Source: Adiantum capillus-veneris (Eukaryota > Streptophyta > Polypodiopsida > Polypodiales > Pteridaceae). Taken from it: a stretch of DNA of 64,000 nt. The notes beneath the pieces are model-generated. The model had not been told where the DNA came from. It did not search any database and saw only the letters and a program-made list of their open reading frames with translations. Every line of letters begins with the position of its first letter. Positions within the stretch are counted from its first letter, which is position 1. This document shows, one piece after another, positions 15,475 through 27,401 of this stretch. The stretch covers positions 156,277,293 through 156,341,292 of the forward strand of contig CM043958.1 in NCBI GenBank assembly GCA_014529385.2, in the 5' to 3' direction. Both the position numbers and the translations under genes were made by a program.

Positions 15475-16023
15475 TTAACATTTTTGTAGTCCCTTAACAG
15501 AGGTATCATTTAGAAAGAATGGCCTCAAACTATAGTCACTTGGTGGAGTGACCATTTTCCCTATCAAATCCTTCGATTCTTCCACTAGTTTTTTGACCTG
15601 CAATTTCTTCCTCTTTAAGTTGCCTACTTTGGTTAATAGATCTTTATCAATTTTCTTGTTCTTGAATTTGAGGAGGAGAGATCTTAGTAGGATTTTGTAT
15701 GTGGCGAGGTTCTTAGGTGGATACCTATAATACCACCATTGAGCTTTACCCAACAGGGTTTGTTGAAGATAGTCATGATAGTCTTCTCTATTGATATTCA
15801 CCAACGTTGCCCAATGTTCAAAAGCTCGTACATGCACCTTGGAATCACTATTATTTGATCCCTTGAGATATTGCATTTTGATTTTTAAATCCATGTGCCT
15901 TCCTTGCCTCCATGCCAGTCCCTCCTCTAGTACATCATGAAACTCAGAGTGAGGATTCAACCTCCACATTCTTGGGGCCGGGACCTCCACTATTAGAACA
16001 TCCTCTGTATCATGCATGTTCAA
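15475..16023 (-). pseudogene. gag: Gypsy Gag, truncated
   Basis: 182 codons open from an ATG at 16023. The segment KGSNNSDSKVHVRAFEHWA, then LLGKAQWWYYRYPPKNLATY and LLLKF resembles the retrotransposon Gag capsid domain (conserved W-YY before a pre-helical hydrophobic segment). A near-identical arrangement occurs in Gypsy A gag (VHIQAFEQYAELKN and EAARKWYYHYPA). No zinc knuckle is reached before the stop, and no protease follows, so it is a 3'-truncated remnant. Gag would assemble the particle. Confidence 0.8.
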
Positions 16024-16472
16024 GAATAATTTAAATAACCCCTCTTCACATACATATTTTCATGAATTAAATGACCCCTCTTTCTTTAAAACTTGTAGAA
16101 CTTTTTTGAAAAGTTATTTTTAAAACCCCTTTCGTCAATGTAAACATATAGCTTTATTGAAACTAAAAAACCCTCTTGACAAACTTACATGCTATAGTTA
16201 CATATTTTAAAGTGGACGCCCCCCCCCCCCGGTCCACACTTTCCTCCTCAATCTATTCCAAGTGAGGTTGTTCTGCCTCCTAAATGACCGCTAGTTGTGC
16301 ATCCTAGATGCCTTTGGCCTGCTCCTGTCTTTGCCTCCTCAAGTCACGTTCATTTGCTTCATCTACCATTTTCGATTTCTCAACCTAAAAACTTCAGTAA
16401 AAACTAGTGGGGTTCCCACACATACCTTGTTGTAGTGCTTGTTTGCTGATGAAATTTGTAATCACTTCTCCA

Positions 16473-16483
16473 CATGATCGCCA
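16473..16483 (-). other. Primer-binding site beginning TGGCGATCATG
   Basis: On the minus strand TGGCGATCATG lies two bases inside the LTR. It resembles the site in Gypsy A (TGGCGATCACG) more than the Asp-type site in Gypsy B. The priming tRNA was not identified. Confidence 0.65.
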
Positions 16484-16485
16484 AA

Positions 16486-17036
16486 TGTTGACTCCTGGTC
16501 AAGCTCAAGAAGTAATCAATTGGAAGGAGTTTGTGTTGAGCATGTAGATCTTGGGAACATGAGGATTAGTGGTAAAGCCTTAGGTTAGTGTGCACAATTA
16601 ACTCCCAGGTGAGTGAAGGTTTTGTGTCCCGTGACTAAAACCAAGTGAATCCTCGAGCACACCATGAACCACTTAAGATACATGAAACAATGTAGACATA
16701 ACAAGTCAATGAAGAGGGACCCTCAAGGTAGTATTGTATTAGATTCAACAAGTACAATTGCCCACTATCTTAGCATACAAGTGTTCTCTCTACAACTCAT
16801 CCATACAAGTTTTAGGACTAGAGCTTTGCCCTCCCACCCCATGCAATTAAGATGTATCTCCCTTTATATCAGTGCTCCATTGACTTCTTGATCCCTTCAT
16901 CTTTCCTTCCATGTTGTGGTCCCTTCTTTGTTGTGGTCCCTTCTTTGGTGGGTATCTTCAATTGATTTTTGGTTATAAGTACTTGGCTTCACACTTGGAT
17001 GGCCACCCTACTTCGGTTAGCTCTTGGTCTCCAACA
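16486..17036 (-). repeat. Gypsy 5' LTR (about 551 bp)
   Basis: Plus-strand text runs from TGTTGACTCC to GTCTCCAACA, giving TGTTG/CAACA ends on either strand. No intact partner LTR is available, so the right boundary rests on this terminal symmetry. Confidence 0.6.
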
Positions 17037-17817
17037 CCTATCTCGTTTCCAAAAGTGTTTTGAAACACTTCAAGAATCTGTATGCCCTTTGGCTTTGTCT
17101 GATCCTTGAGATCTCTACAAGGTAATCTCGCAAATCTGCAAGCAAAGCTTCTTTTTATGCTCCATGATTGAATGGTTCACCTTGCTTTAATTCTGTCTAG
17201 GTCTTTTGAGACTTGTATCCATCTTGAAGCCCTTGCAATACTCTTGGCCATGAATTCCAAAGTGATTTTGAAATTACAGCCTAGAAATCCCTAGTATAAT
17301 TTAGTGATTACGCTTTGATTTATTCCAAATTGTGAGCCTTTAACTTCTCAATCTTGCAAAATCTACAATTAGACCCTTGGCTTGGGCCGTACCCGTTCGA
17401 TGTTAAGGTCCAAATCCACACACCCTTTTGATTTTCCTCCCTTGGCTACTTGCTAGGTGGGAATGTTCCCTAGGCACATTTGGGCGTCCTTAGCTCCAAG
17501 GGAAAGTGAACTGAAGCTCACCAGAGATTGTGGAAAGCATGCAAAGACGAGCGAGAGAGAAGAAGAGTACATAGAATCCACTAGGGTGATCATATGACAG
17601 AGCTTTTGTGTTGATTTGTGCTCCTCTTGCTCGGGCAACCTCAGACCCCTCCTCTACATGCGGCTTGGTCCCGCTCGAGTCAGCTCTCATCTCCCTAGAA
17701 GGTCTCATTCCATGCCGCTGAGAGGCCCCTCAGTTGCACGCCATTGCTCGACTCTCCATGCACATGCACATGCACATGCAAGTGCTCCATGGCCCTCGTT
17801 TCCTAGAGATCTAACGT
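17037..17817. other. Unassigned, including a probable element leader
   Basis: No coding frame with a domain. The right part (about 17440-17817) resembles the leader of the LARD-like element at 13320-13827: a GA-rich stretch, then CCCTCGTTTCCTAGA just before the same PBS variant. Confidence 0.45.
17757..17780. repeat. Hexanucleotide repeat CATGCA
   Basis: Four tandem CATGCA units within the probable leader upstream of the PBS at 17818. Confidence 0.9.
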
Positions 17818-17972
17818 GCTTTGATACCACTAACAGACCACCATGCTATTCTTCACCCAATCCCCTCCTCTTATAGACCATGTGGCCCATGTTTAGGATA
17901 CCATGCACCACTCATGCTTAGCTAGCCTTGCTTAGGGCCATGCACCCCCCCGGTCATACCCTTGTCATGACA
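17818..17972 (-). mobile_element. PBS plus short LTR of a second LARD-like element
   Basis: PBS TGGTATCAAAGC (17818-17829, minus strand) is followed after one base by a 142-bp segment (17831-17972) ending TGTCATGACA on the minus strand. Length, spacing and PBS variant match the LTR at 13841-13982, but the LTR sequence itself differs. No partner LTR was found. Confidence 0.55.
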
Positions 17973-18617
17973 TTTCTATATGGTGAGTTGTCTGTCAGAT
18001 TGCATTAAGTGTCAAATTGGGCAGGGCCAACAAGCAAATGTCTCTTAGAATTCATGTAGGACATGCCATGCAAGGGTGGGGCCATGAATTTTTGGGTTTT
18101 TTTCCTCAAATGAGAAGTGAGGATTTCCCTTCATATGCGGTTACCTATACTAGCATATTCAAGAAACATGATACTACACACGACTTTGATGAGATTGTTT
18201 GTTAGAGTCTCTTATTGGCTTCACAATGCTTTGGTGAACATGTATTTTACTTTTGAAAGAAAAAAATCTTATATCAGTAGTAGTGAGGTCAAAAGCTTTG
18301 GGTTCCTTTCAACGGATGACCAAGCTCAAAAAGCTCCAATAAGGCTGGGAAGCAAGTGTGGTGTACTTCTGAAATCACAATTTCTTGACAAAATCTTGTC
18401 CATGATACACTCTTTTGGAATGCATTGCAATATATGCCCAACAGGGGCACGACCAAAAAGCTCCAAATTGTTTTCACACAGAAAAATGGAATGACCATGA
18501 ACATGCCCAAGCTTAACAAATCGAACAATGATTAGAGTACTTATTAGAAGAGGCAAATAAACTAGTGACACAAGATGTCTAACATAGAGAGAGTGAGTAG
18601 ATGTTGATCAATTACTG
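17973..18617. other. Unassigned, no gene seen
   Basis: Short frames on both strands and no domain, repeat or RNA feature that I can support. Confidence 0.4.
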
Positions 18618-18840
18618 TGATTAGGAAGTGCTAATCACTAACCACGCTATGATCCCACTTGTTGGGAAGCTTGTTCCCTAAACACCAATGGTGTAGTATT
18701 AGTCTATGGAGGATGGAGCCTTAGCTTGACAATGGTGTGATTAGGAAGTGCTAATCACCAACCATGCTCTAATCCCGCTTGTTGGGAAGTGTGCTCCCTA
18801 ATCACCGATGATGTAGCATTAGGCTATGGAGGATGGAGCC
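18618..18840. repeat. Repeat block, left part, with 120-bp tandem duplication
   Basis: A unit starting TGATTAGGAAGTGCTAATCA occurs at 18618 and again at 18738. The second is cut at GGAGCC (18840) by Gypsy A, and its continuation TTAGCTTGACAATGG lies at 29684. The second block copy at 34592-34712 has this unit once and uninterrupted, giving an empty site. The unit opens with a small hairpin, GATTAG and CTAATC. Confidence 0.8.
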
Positions 18841-19348
18841 TGATGGAATTGGAGTTGATCTCTTTAGATAGCTGATTCCAGTGTTAGAAGTTTACAGCTA
18901 CTGGTGATGTGTTAGTTCAAACAGTAGATTGGACAAGGAAATAGAAACTGAACTGCAATACATCTACTGAAATGAGAACCAGACTGAAGTACTGAGAATG
19001 ATGTTCAGATTCAGATTCAGACTCAGAGAGAATGAGTACAAAGAATGTATGACTGGAGTATACTGTATTGTTGTATTTAGGATTACATATGAAACATTAC
19101 AATAAAGATGATGTAACTCAAGAACAACTTAGGGCTAAGGATTATGAATCAAAAGCTTAAACAGAGGTACAGCCGACAAATGACTCAATTCATGCCCACG
19201 ACTTATGCCCACCCGATTACAATGTAATGGATCCTATTTATATGCTTTGGGAATTATTGTGGTAACTGTCGTGGTAATTATTGACTGATTGATTGTTCGT
19301 CTCACAGGAGCCGGTGCCCACCCAGTGAGACTGTCTCAGCCATCTACA
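18841..19348 (-). repeat. Gypsy A 3' LTR
   Basis: Begins TGATGGAATTGGAGTTGATC and ends GCCATCTACA. It aligns throughout with 29180-29681. The last bases flank a polypyrimidine stretch, so this is the 3' LTR of a minus-strand element. Confidence 0.9.
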
Positions 19349-22300
19349 TCCTTCCCTCCTTTCTTGAATTTTGGCAAGATTCCAAAATTTTTGAGAAAAA
19401 ATCCACCGTCTAATTCTTCTGGAATGTTGCTCGTCAAGTGCTTTCGTTTACCCTTTGGCCTGGATGGCGTCTGAGAAGTCCCAGTGTCAGCATTCTTCTT
19501 CTGAATGAGTCTATAAATGGCCTCTTGCTCAAGCTGATCCCGCCTTTCTGTGGTCATCTCCATTTCATAAGGCGTGAGAGGATGATAGGTTTTGGTTCGG
19601 GATCATAGAGCATGCATCTGCCTTTGGTGATCCAAGTTCTGGCCAGTTTGTGACAATGCGAGGCTGTATGGATCCATCCTTCTGGGAGAGGCTGATTGGT
19701 TTTGATCTGAGCTTCAAAAAGAATCTCAGCCATCTCTCTATACTGTGGTGCTAGGCCTGGTTTAGTCGTAATATCCTTTTCAGGCAGTTTAGAGGACTCA
19801 ACAGTGAGTTGCAGCAGTTGGTTGGTGATCTTAGTGAGGCCTCTGATCTGAATTTTCCACTGGCCCATACACAGTTTGATCCTCTACACCTCCTCTTTGA
19901 GCTCGTGGAGATCATTCAGTTGGAGAGCATCGTTGAACAGTGTTTGCCAAGTTTTCCATTCCACAGTCAATCGCTCATACCAATCCTGAAGAAGATCAGT
20001 AATCTTGAAATATGTGAGCCGATCGACTGGTTCTAGATGTTGAGGGTAAAGTGCTGGAAAAAATCTTGGCAACTCTGCCTCTCTTGCTGGTAAAGCATAC
20101 AAGAGAACTGGGGAATCATGCACAAATTCTAAGAAGTTAAGGACAGCCTGGTTCTCTTGCTGCATCATTTTTTTGGTTACTCTAACCAGCTGAAACAGTC
20201 GTTGGAGAGCAGTTGTCTGTTCTCCCACTGACATTCGAGTTTGAGGTCCCTTGCTGGTGGCAGTCTGGTCTTCAAGAATGGTCCGCACCCTTTGATCTAG
20301 AACTCCCCTAGCAATCTGTGTTTGCACTAAGACCTCTTTCAATTGATGCCTGACATCCTTCATGCCTCTATATGTTTGCTTATTTCTTAGCAGAAGCTCT
20401 AATTCCATAGCCAGAGAGCGACAATTTGCAGTAGACTATCGTTGCCAATGTGGATTGGTTACTCTCTCTTCAGCAGTTAGTATCCATTCAGGCACCCTTT
20501 CCAATAGTTGTATTGTGTTGGGATGGGCAGGTAATTGGCAGGCCTCTTGATCATGGAAAGCAGCTAATTTCCAATGCTCAATCATTTCCCTGGCTCCGAC
20601 ATACAGTCGCTGAAAGCGTTCCAGATCAAAGATAAGATCATCATCCTCCAGATATCGCCTGGTTATAGGAGCCTGCTTATGTCTCAATCTCTTGTTTAGC
20701 GTGATGAGCTCTAATGAATGTTGCTCATCACCTGCCGATCCCTCAGTCACAGCTTTGCCTTTCCCTTTAACATCCCTGTTGTATTGTGACTGGTGTGCCG
20801 ATGGATTCCCAGTGTTGCTGGTTTGTTGCTCTTCTAGTTGTTGATTGCTCGGCTGCTGTCCTTCATGCTGGTCTGGCTGGTTTGCCTGTGATGACTGATT
20901 TCCTCCAGTTGGCCCTGTACCACCAGTACCAGGTCTTGGAGGTGGAGATGGAGGAGAGGCATCATCATCATCATCATTATGCCCTTCGTCTGGTTCACCC
21001 TCCTCCTTCTCTACTTCTTCTTCCTTATCCTCATCTTCTTCAATGGTAGTCTGATGTTCAATGTAATCAAGGATAGCTTGATTTGTCAGAGCACTATTAT
21101 ATTCAGTAACTTTATCCTACAAATCACTCTGCATCGTCTCCATAAGAGACTTCAAGTTATCCATGTCGAAAACAGCATTTCCTGTTGGATTCAAGATCTC
21201 GGCCAGACTATTATAAATATATCTTTTTGTTAATGTGGTCTTCAGAGCATTGTGGCGGATCAGTAAAGAGTTGAACTCAACTCGCTTCATTCTTAGCATG
21301 GTTTCGAACCTATCAGCAACTCGTTGTGCTTCAGCCTTTTCTTCTCGCATGGTCTGCAGCTCAGACTCTACCCTGGCTAGCTTACTTTGTAACTGTTGAA
21401 TGGTCCTATCTGAGTGAGCTTCAAGGAGAGTGTGGTGCAAGTTCTGGGCTGCTCTCCCTTGCTCCAGCTTTTCAATCTTCTTCTCAGCCTCCCTCAATTC
21501 AGTTTTTACCTTAATTAGTTCATCTTCTGACCCTGCAGCATCCAGCATTTGTCCCATACAATTGACAATAGTATTCCATGATGACTGAATGAGTATTGAA
21601 CAGCCATCATTAACTGTTGTTGGGTCAGAATCAGTTGGCTCATAGACTGTGACAGGAGCCATATAAGGTAATGCAACATAATCAGATTTCTGCAATAGGA
21701 GACGTCCCTTGAGTGGATGAGTTTGCAGCTGCTGTAACCTATCTTTCTTGGTCAAGTGCAGGGCTTCTTCACTGTATGGGATGGATACTTGGCCCAGTGG
21801 ATTTGGAGAAGTTGGGCCTTTGCCCTTATCAACCTGGTCTGCTGATTGCTCAGGACTAGCCTTTTCTGTCTGATCTTGGCCAGTACTGGTGGTTACTAGA
21901 ATCTGGCCTACTGACTGGTTGATTCCATCAGTGGTCTGGTCAGTCTGTTGTTCAGTCTGGCTAACTGGAGTCCTTTCAGTAGACACTGTTTTGACTTGAC
22001 TTTCCAGTTGCTTCAGAAGAGCACTGCTCTTAGTCAGTGTCGTCCTTGGCTTCTTTGGACTGCCAAGTGCATCTTGTTTAGCCTTTCTTTTCTGTCCAGT
22101 AGGAGTTGACTGACTTTCTAGCTCTTCTTCGTCCCATGACAAGTCGATATTTTTGGATAGTGGAAACGGCTTCTGACTCCAAGCCATTCTCACCTAAACA
22201 TGGGTGTCTGGAGCAGTTGCCCAGTACAGAAACTGCCAAGCATACCAAGCCTTGAATACACTTTGAGATTTCAGCTTGGCAGTTTGCTAAAGAACATTGT

Positions 22301-23124
22301 GCGACAATATCTGGCAGAGGTTGATAGAGACTTTGGAATCCAGTCGTTTTGCTAAAAGCATGGCAAACAGTTTCTCTGACACATATGTCGGGTTATTCTT
22401 TAGACTCAGAGCTTCAGCCACAAATTGATAAGCAGCGGGAGCTTCCAGTCCTGCAATTGGAATCCCTTGCGCACTGGCTTTCCTTTTCCTCTTAGCAAGA
22501 TCATCCTCCTTCAAAGATGCATTGATCTGCTCTGCAGTTGCCACAGACGGCTTGGGCCCAATTGGCATACGGAATGCAAAAGCAATGCTTTCTGGTGTGA
22601 CAGACACCTTCTGGCCATAAATCATAGCACTACCATATTCATCATTAAAAGAGTCCAAGACTTGCCTTATGATGGCTGTGTCAAACTCAATCCTTGTGGC
22701 TTGCAGAACCATACGCAAGTCCCACAGTCGGAGTAGAGTCATAGCTTGCTCAGTAAACACATAACACTGAATTTTGTTGTACGGGATGAGTGGAAGAGTT
22801 GCCTTTGTAGCAGTAAAATAAGAGCTTGGGTTTCGTCAATAGTGTCCTGCATCTTTCTGACAGTTTCCTCCTACCCATGCACCGTGAAGATGATGAAGCA
22901 GGTGAAGAAGAAGATGACTTACTTGATTCTTTGAAACCGTATCCAGGTGTGGCTGGCAAAGTCAGACGACAATCCACGGTCTCCTCATAGGATGAGGTCT
23001 GCGGCTGCAATGTAGATACTTCAGAGCTCGGCGATGGCGAGTGGACAACATGAGGTAATCGTCCCGCAGGGGATTTGAGAGGAAAAACGCCTACTCGCCT
23101 TACTGTTATACGCGTTCGCGCCAT
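19339..23124 (-). pseudogene. Gypsy A extra 3' ORF, coiled coil, unknown function
   Basis: After the integrase tail, in the same orientation, lies a coding region of more than 1,000 codons. The start region (23124, MARTRITVRRVG) is Ser-rich and shifts frame near 22840. The main frame then runs to 19554 with five TAG codons (22287, 22194, 21117, 20436, 19884) and no TAA or TGA. A last frameshift near 19600 leads into a short C-terminal part. It contains a globular N-terminal part with YGQKVSVTPESIAFAFRMPI, a basic low-complexity linker, a coiled coil (about 21250-21530), an acidic E/D run followed by Pro and Gln stretches, and a helical C-terminal third. Athila-type elements carry an env-like frame in this position. 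I see no signal peptide or membrane segment, so an envelope role is unsupported. Confidence 0.7.
19349..19363 (-). other. Gypsy A polypurine tract
   Basis: The minus strand reads GAAAGGAGGGAAGGA directly against the 3' LTR, the expected primer for plus-strand DNA synthesis. Confidence 0.85.
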
Positions 23125-23350
23125 AAAAGCTCCACCACTTATCGTTCATAGACTTCTGTGCACCGCAGCTCTGACGTGGCAGACATGCATTGGACAAGAC
23201 TTTCACTCGTCATTGAAATGATTACCACTGATATTCCATCTGACCATTGGTTGCCTAAAAACTGATAACTGTGTCCCCATTGTTCTGGTCCTGGTATCAG
23301 CCTGGCTTGGTCGCGCTGTGGTCTGAAACTGGTTCTGAAACTGGAACTGG

Positions 23351-24800
23351 CTATACATGAAAAAGCCCCAAGATAGCTGATTCTGGAATTTCTTGGTCTT
23401 CAGCGTCCATATCCTCAGTACCCCGTTCATGGCAAGGCTCTCTAACTTCTGAATAGTAGAGCTTGATTTTAGCTCCATTAGACACCCCTAGCAGCAGTAA
23501 TCCAGATAGGTCTTTCAGTCTTACCGTGCCATTGGACAAAACCCAGTCCACTTCAAATGGTCCTGCCCATGCTATCTTTAGATTCGGCTTCTTAGAACCC
23601 AATCTGGACTGATATAGGAGTACCAGATTTCCTTTCTGAAACTTCCGAACCTTATCCTTCGGTCATGCCAGTGTTTCCTTCTTTATGGAACAATCTCCTA
23701 TTCCAGCATAGCCCGTTGTCTGAGTTCATCTAATTGGGTAAGCTCCTCCAGTCGCTTCTTAAGATTGTGATTGAAATCTAACCCATATTCTACAGCCATT
23801 CTGAGATTTGGAATAACAAATTCCATAGGGACAACAGCTTCAGTGCCATATACCATTTGGAATGGTGTCAATCCTGTAGTGACCTTATAAGCTGTCTTGT
23901 ATGCCCATAAAGCATTCTAAAGCTTCAAATCCCACTGGTCTGGCTTTTTCTGCACAATCTTAGTGAGAATAGTCTTAATGGTCTTGTTACTGCTTTCGAC
24001 CTGTCCATTGCATCTAGGATAATAAGGTGTGGATTTTCGATGCTTGACTGAAAGCATATCCAGAAGGATCTCCATAGTGTCATTGATGAAGTGTGTCCCT
24101 TGGTCCTACACAATCTCCACAGGACATCCATAGCGACATACAATATTCTCAAATAAAAATCTTGCAGTGGATTTGGCTGTGTTATGAGGAAGAGCCTTAG
24201 CTTCTACCCACTTGGTTACATAGCAGGTGGCCATCACTATATACATATTCTTCCTGGGAGTAACCTTCTTGAAAGGTCCCATAAAATCCAAACCCCATTT
24301 CATGAAAACCCAGTGGTTGTACTAGTGTTAAGGGAGTCATGTCTGCAGTTGTGGGTCTACCCACTCTTTGGCATATGTCACAAGTTTTGCAAAAGCTTTT
24401 GACATCAGATATCAATGTTTGCCACCATAAACCAGCCTGGAGAATCTTCTTGTAAGTAACATCAGTAGAAAAGTGTCCACCAGATTCTCCATTATGTGCC
24501 TCTGAGATAACTTGCATTCTCCCCTCCATAGGCACGCATCGGTGAAGAATACCATCAACACCCAATCGGTAGAGTGAGCCCCCGATGATGGTGAACTTTA
24601 AGCTTTTGACGACCAAAGCCTTCTTCTGGTGTTGCTTCCAGTCATCTGGGAAACCACCCTGATAAAGAAATTGATATACTTCATATAATTCAGGATCAAC
24701 TGATTCTGCTGCTTCCAGCTGAAATAATTCAGCATCCACTGGTTCGTCTCTTAAAGACACTTCAGAATAGCCCTCCGTACTCCTAGAGATAAAATCAGCG
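23351..24800 (-). pseudogene. pol: Gypsy A integrase and C-terminal tail
   Basis: The zinc-binding HHCC domain is seen (HNGESGGHFS, then CKTCDIC), followed by the catalytic core start (GLDFMGPF, TKWVEA) and core end (NGQVESSNK by conceptual reading), then AYKTAYK and YGTEAVVP blocks and a tail with VLLYQSRLGSKKPNLKIAWAGPF. Integrase joins element DNA to the host chromosome. The reading changes frame several times between 23600 and 24300 and contains stops, so it is inactive. No chromodomain follows the tail. Confidence 0.88.
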
Positions 24801-24849
24801 CCACAGTGGTGCTTGCTAGGTTTATGGAAAATCCGAAATTAAAATTCCA

Positions 24850-26305
24850 TAAGGAACATCATCCACCATATTAGCCTGCCTTGAATAATGACTTTACTAA
24901 TCAAGAATAAGAGAGCCTAATGATCCACATAGAAATGAAACAATTTGCCTAGCAAATAATGCCTGGATTTTGTAGCACTGAAAACCATCCCTAGAGCTTC
25001 TCGTTCAATGGTTGTATAACCTTGTTCAGCCTGACTGAATCTGCGACTGGCGAAGTAGACAGGATAGTCAGTCCTTCCATCTGACTGGGCTAGTATCGCC
25101 CCCATCGTCAGCCCTGAAGCATCCACATGTACATGGAAGATAACATCCCAATTTGGTTTTTGAAGGACTGGTTTACTAATAATGGCACTTTTTAAGTTCT
25201 GGAAACTTTCCTCACACTCAGCAACTTGCTGGTTTTCTTTGTGAGCTCATACAGTGGTAAATCTTGGGAGGCAAATTTATGCACAAATCTTCTGTAAAAG
25301 TTAATATATCCCAAGAAAGAACTTAACTCAGATGTATTCATGGGCGCCTTGGCCTGTTGAGCACATTGGATCTTGTCGTTGGCCATTTCTATTCCATTGA
25401 GGGATACTACATGTCCCAGTAGTTGTCCTTTCCAGACTAGGAAAACAGATTTAAATGGATTCAGACAAATCCGCTTCTCCTAACAACACTTAAAAACCAT
25501 TTCCAGGAATAGTAAATGTTGTTCCTCAGCTGAATATAGTGAAATCGTCCATGAATATGGCAAGGAACCAATGAAGAAACTCGTTGAATATCTCCATTAT
25601 ACACCGTTGAAAAGTGGCTGGTGCATTGCATAGGCCAAATGGCATTACCAAATACATAAATGCTCCCAACTCTGTAATGAAAGTGGTCTTCCCCCGGTCC
25701 TCAGGAGCAATTTGTAATTGGTTGTAGCCACTATATCCATCCATAAAACTGTACATCTCATACCCTGCAATCTCATCAAGCAACATATATGTGAAAGGCA
25801 ATGGAAATGGATCCTTGATGGTTTGAGCATTAAGTTTCCTATAATCCACACATACTCTCAACTTCCCATTCTTTTTGGGAACAACTACAATAGGAAACAA
25901 CCAATCGCTACTGGCTACTTCAGTGATGAACCCAGCTTTGAGAAGGTTGTCAATCTCTTCCTTGACCTTCTTAGCATAATTGGGATTCATTCGGTACTGC
26001 TGCAGTCTTACTGGCCTGGCATCTGGCTTTAGTGGTATTCTGTGATGGCAGACCTCTGGATCCACCCCTTTTAGATCACTGTGTTCCCAGGCAAAAACAT
26101 CTTTGTAATGCTGGAACATTTTGCGTGCTTTCTCCTTCATTGATAGGTTGAGATGTTTGTTAACTTTGATCATTCTAGGGTTGTCTTCAGAGCCTAGATT
26201 CCATCCCTCGATCTCTTGGTCATTTGGGAGTAACCAGTTAGGCCTGCCGCCTTTTCTCTTGGTTGACTCTTTAGCATAATCCCAAGATGGCCCTTTGAGT
26301 TCCAA
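24850..26305 (-). pseudogene. pol: Gypsy A reverse transcriptase and RNase H
   Basis: The longest open stretch is 25526-26305 and holds RT motifs in order: KVKEEIDNLLKAGFI, PIVVVPKKNGKLRVCVDYRKLN, FPLPF, FMDGYSGYNQ, TTFITELG, MPFGLCNAPATFQR and the catalytic FMDDFTIFS. RNase H follows in another frame (24917-25126) with MDASGLTMGAILAQ and EREALGM. These enzymes copy element RNA into DNA and remove the RNA strand. A frameshift and stop lie between RT and RNase H. Confidence 0.92.
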
Positions 26306-26563
26306 ATCACTGTTTTGATTTGCCTTGTCCTCCCCAGAATGTGTTGGCTCATCTGGCGTACTGGATTCAATTGATCCTTCCGACCTTCCAATTAATTGAA
26401 CTGATCGTTCTCCTGAATTGAGTTCAGTAAACTGGTCTGGAAACTACTTCTTCTGTTTGTCACCTTGCTCCTTGTTCAGTAGAGCTGCATTGAGATCAAT
26501 TTCTGCTAAGGGAAAAACATTTAGAGCTGCTAACATCTTTTCAATCTTCTTGATCTTATACTT

Positions 26564-27300
26564 CTAGCATAGTTCTTTAGGTCTCAGCTCCTTTCTCCAG
26601 CTTCTAGTATTGTTTGTCTGAATCTGGATTTTGCCATTGGCCCCTTGTAGAGTCAGAGTTTGATTAGCATAGTTGTGAACAGCCTGTGTCGTTCGCAACC
26701 ATGGGCGCCCTAGTAGCAATCCATATGCTCCTTGCAAATCGAAACTAGAAAACTGGTCTTGAACTTCTCCTTGCCCACTCGTATTGGCATATTTTCGATC
26801 ATACCAGTAGCTTGCACGACTCGATGATCTGCCATCCGCACTTTGAAAGGTGTTGGCTTCAAATTTGTACTGCCCATCCTCTGCTGAAGATGTACTCCCA
26901 TGATGTTTACTCTTGCTCCTCCATCCAAGATGACACTCGAAAGTGGTTCCCATTGTTTTAGAACTTTGTAATCTATTTGAATTAGCGGCACTTCATCATC
27001 TCGGACAACCATCAAGTCGACTATCGTGGCCTCTGCCTCAGCCTTCCTTCGTTGTCTGATGAATTTCGCTGCTTCAGGCAAAGTTCTTCTAATGTCTTCC
27101 AACTCCACAATGAGTTATGGATTCTATCACAAATTTTGACATGAATTTCCTCTTTCTCTTGGTCAAAGTGGTTGTCGGAGCTCAAAGAACTGGTAATATC
27201 TTCACAATGCCATTCCTTCCTTGTAGTGCTTTCAGCTCCTCTATCAATTCCCAACTCTTCAATCATCCCTTGTACTGCAGCTAGCATGGTCTCAGGTATG
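26564..27300 (-). pseudogene. pro: Gypsy A aspartic protease
   Basis: Contains VILDGGARVNIMGVHLQ, the active-site loop in its Gypsy LDGG(S/A) form, and later a LLGRPWLRTTQ block typical of the second half of the fold. The protease cleaves Gag-Pol. Two overlapping frames (26710-27108 and 26564-26953) carry the parts, so at least one frameshift is present. Confidence 0.85.
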
Positions 27301-27401
27301 ACGGGCTTTGACTGATCTGTCTGAGTAGATTGGGATGGTATCTTTTGAATGACCCGTGCTTCAGAACGTTCTGGCTGCTCTGGCAGCTTCTTGGCTAAAT
27401 T

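Larger units (their letters stand above)
15475..17036 (-). mobile_element. Truncated Ty3/Gypsy: gag, leader, PBS, 5' LTR
   Basis: In minus-strand order: LTR 17036-16486, PBS, about 460 bases of leader, then gag to 15475. Everything beyond gag is missing; the sequence left of it belongs to a Copia LTR. LTR ends are TGTTG and CAACA. A related LTR fragment lies at 4985-5305. Confidence 0.75.

Noticed and set aside
20979-21233. Plus-strand hydrophobic frame resembling a membrane protein
   Set aside because: It is the complement of the acidic run and following helix of the Gypsy A 3' frame on the minus strand.
23021-23206. Possible chromodomain after Gypsy A integrase
   Set aside because: No aromatic cage or chromodomain spacing could be found; the tail leads into the Ser-rich start of the extra frame.
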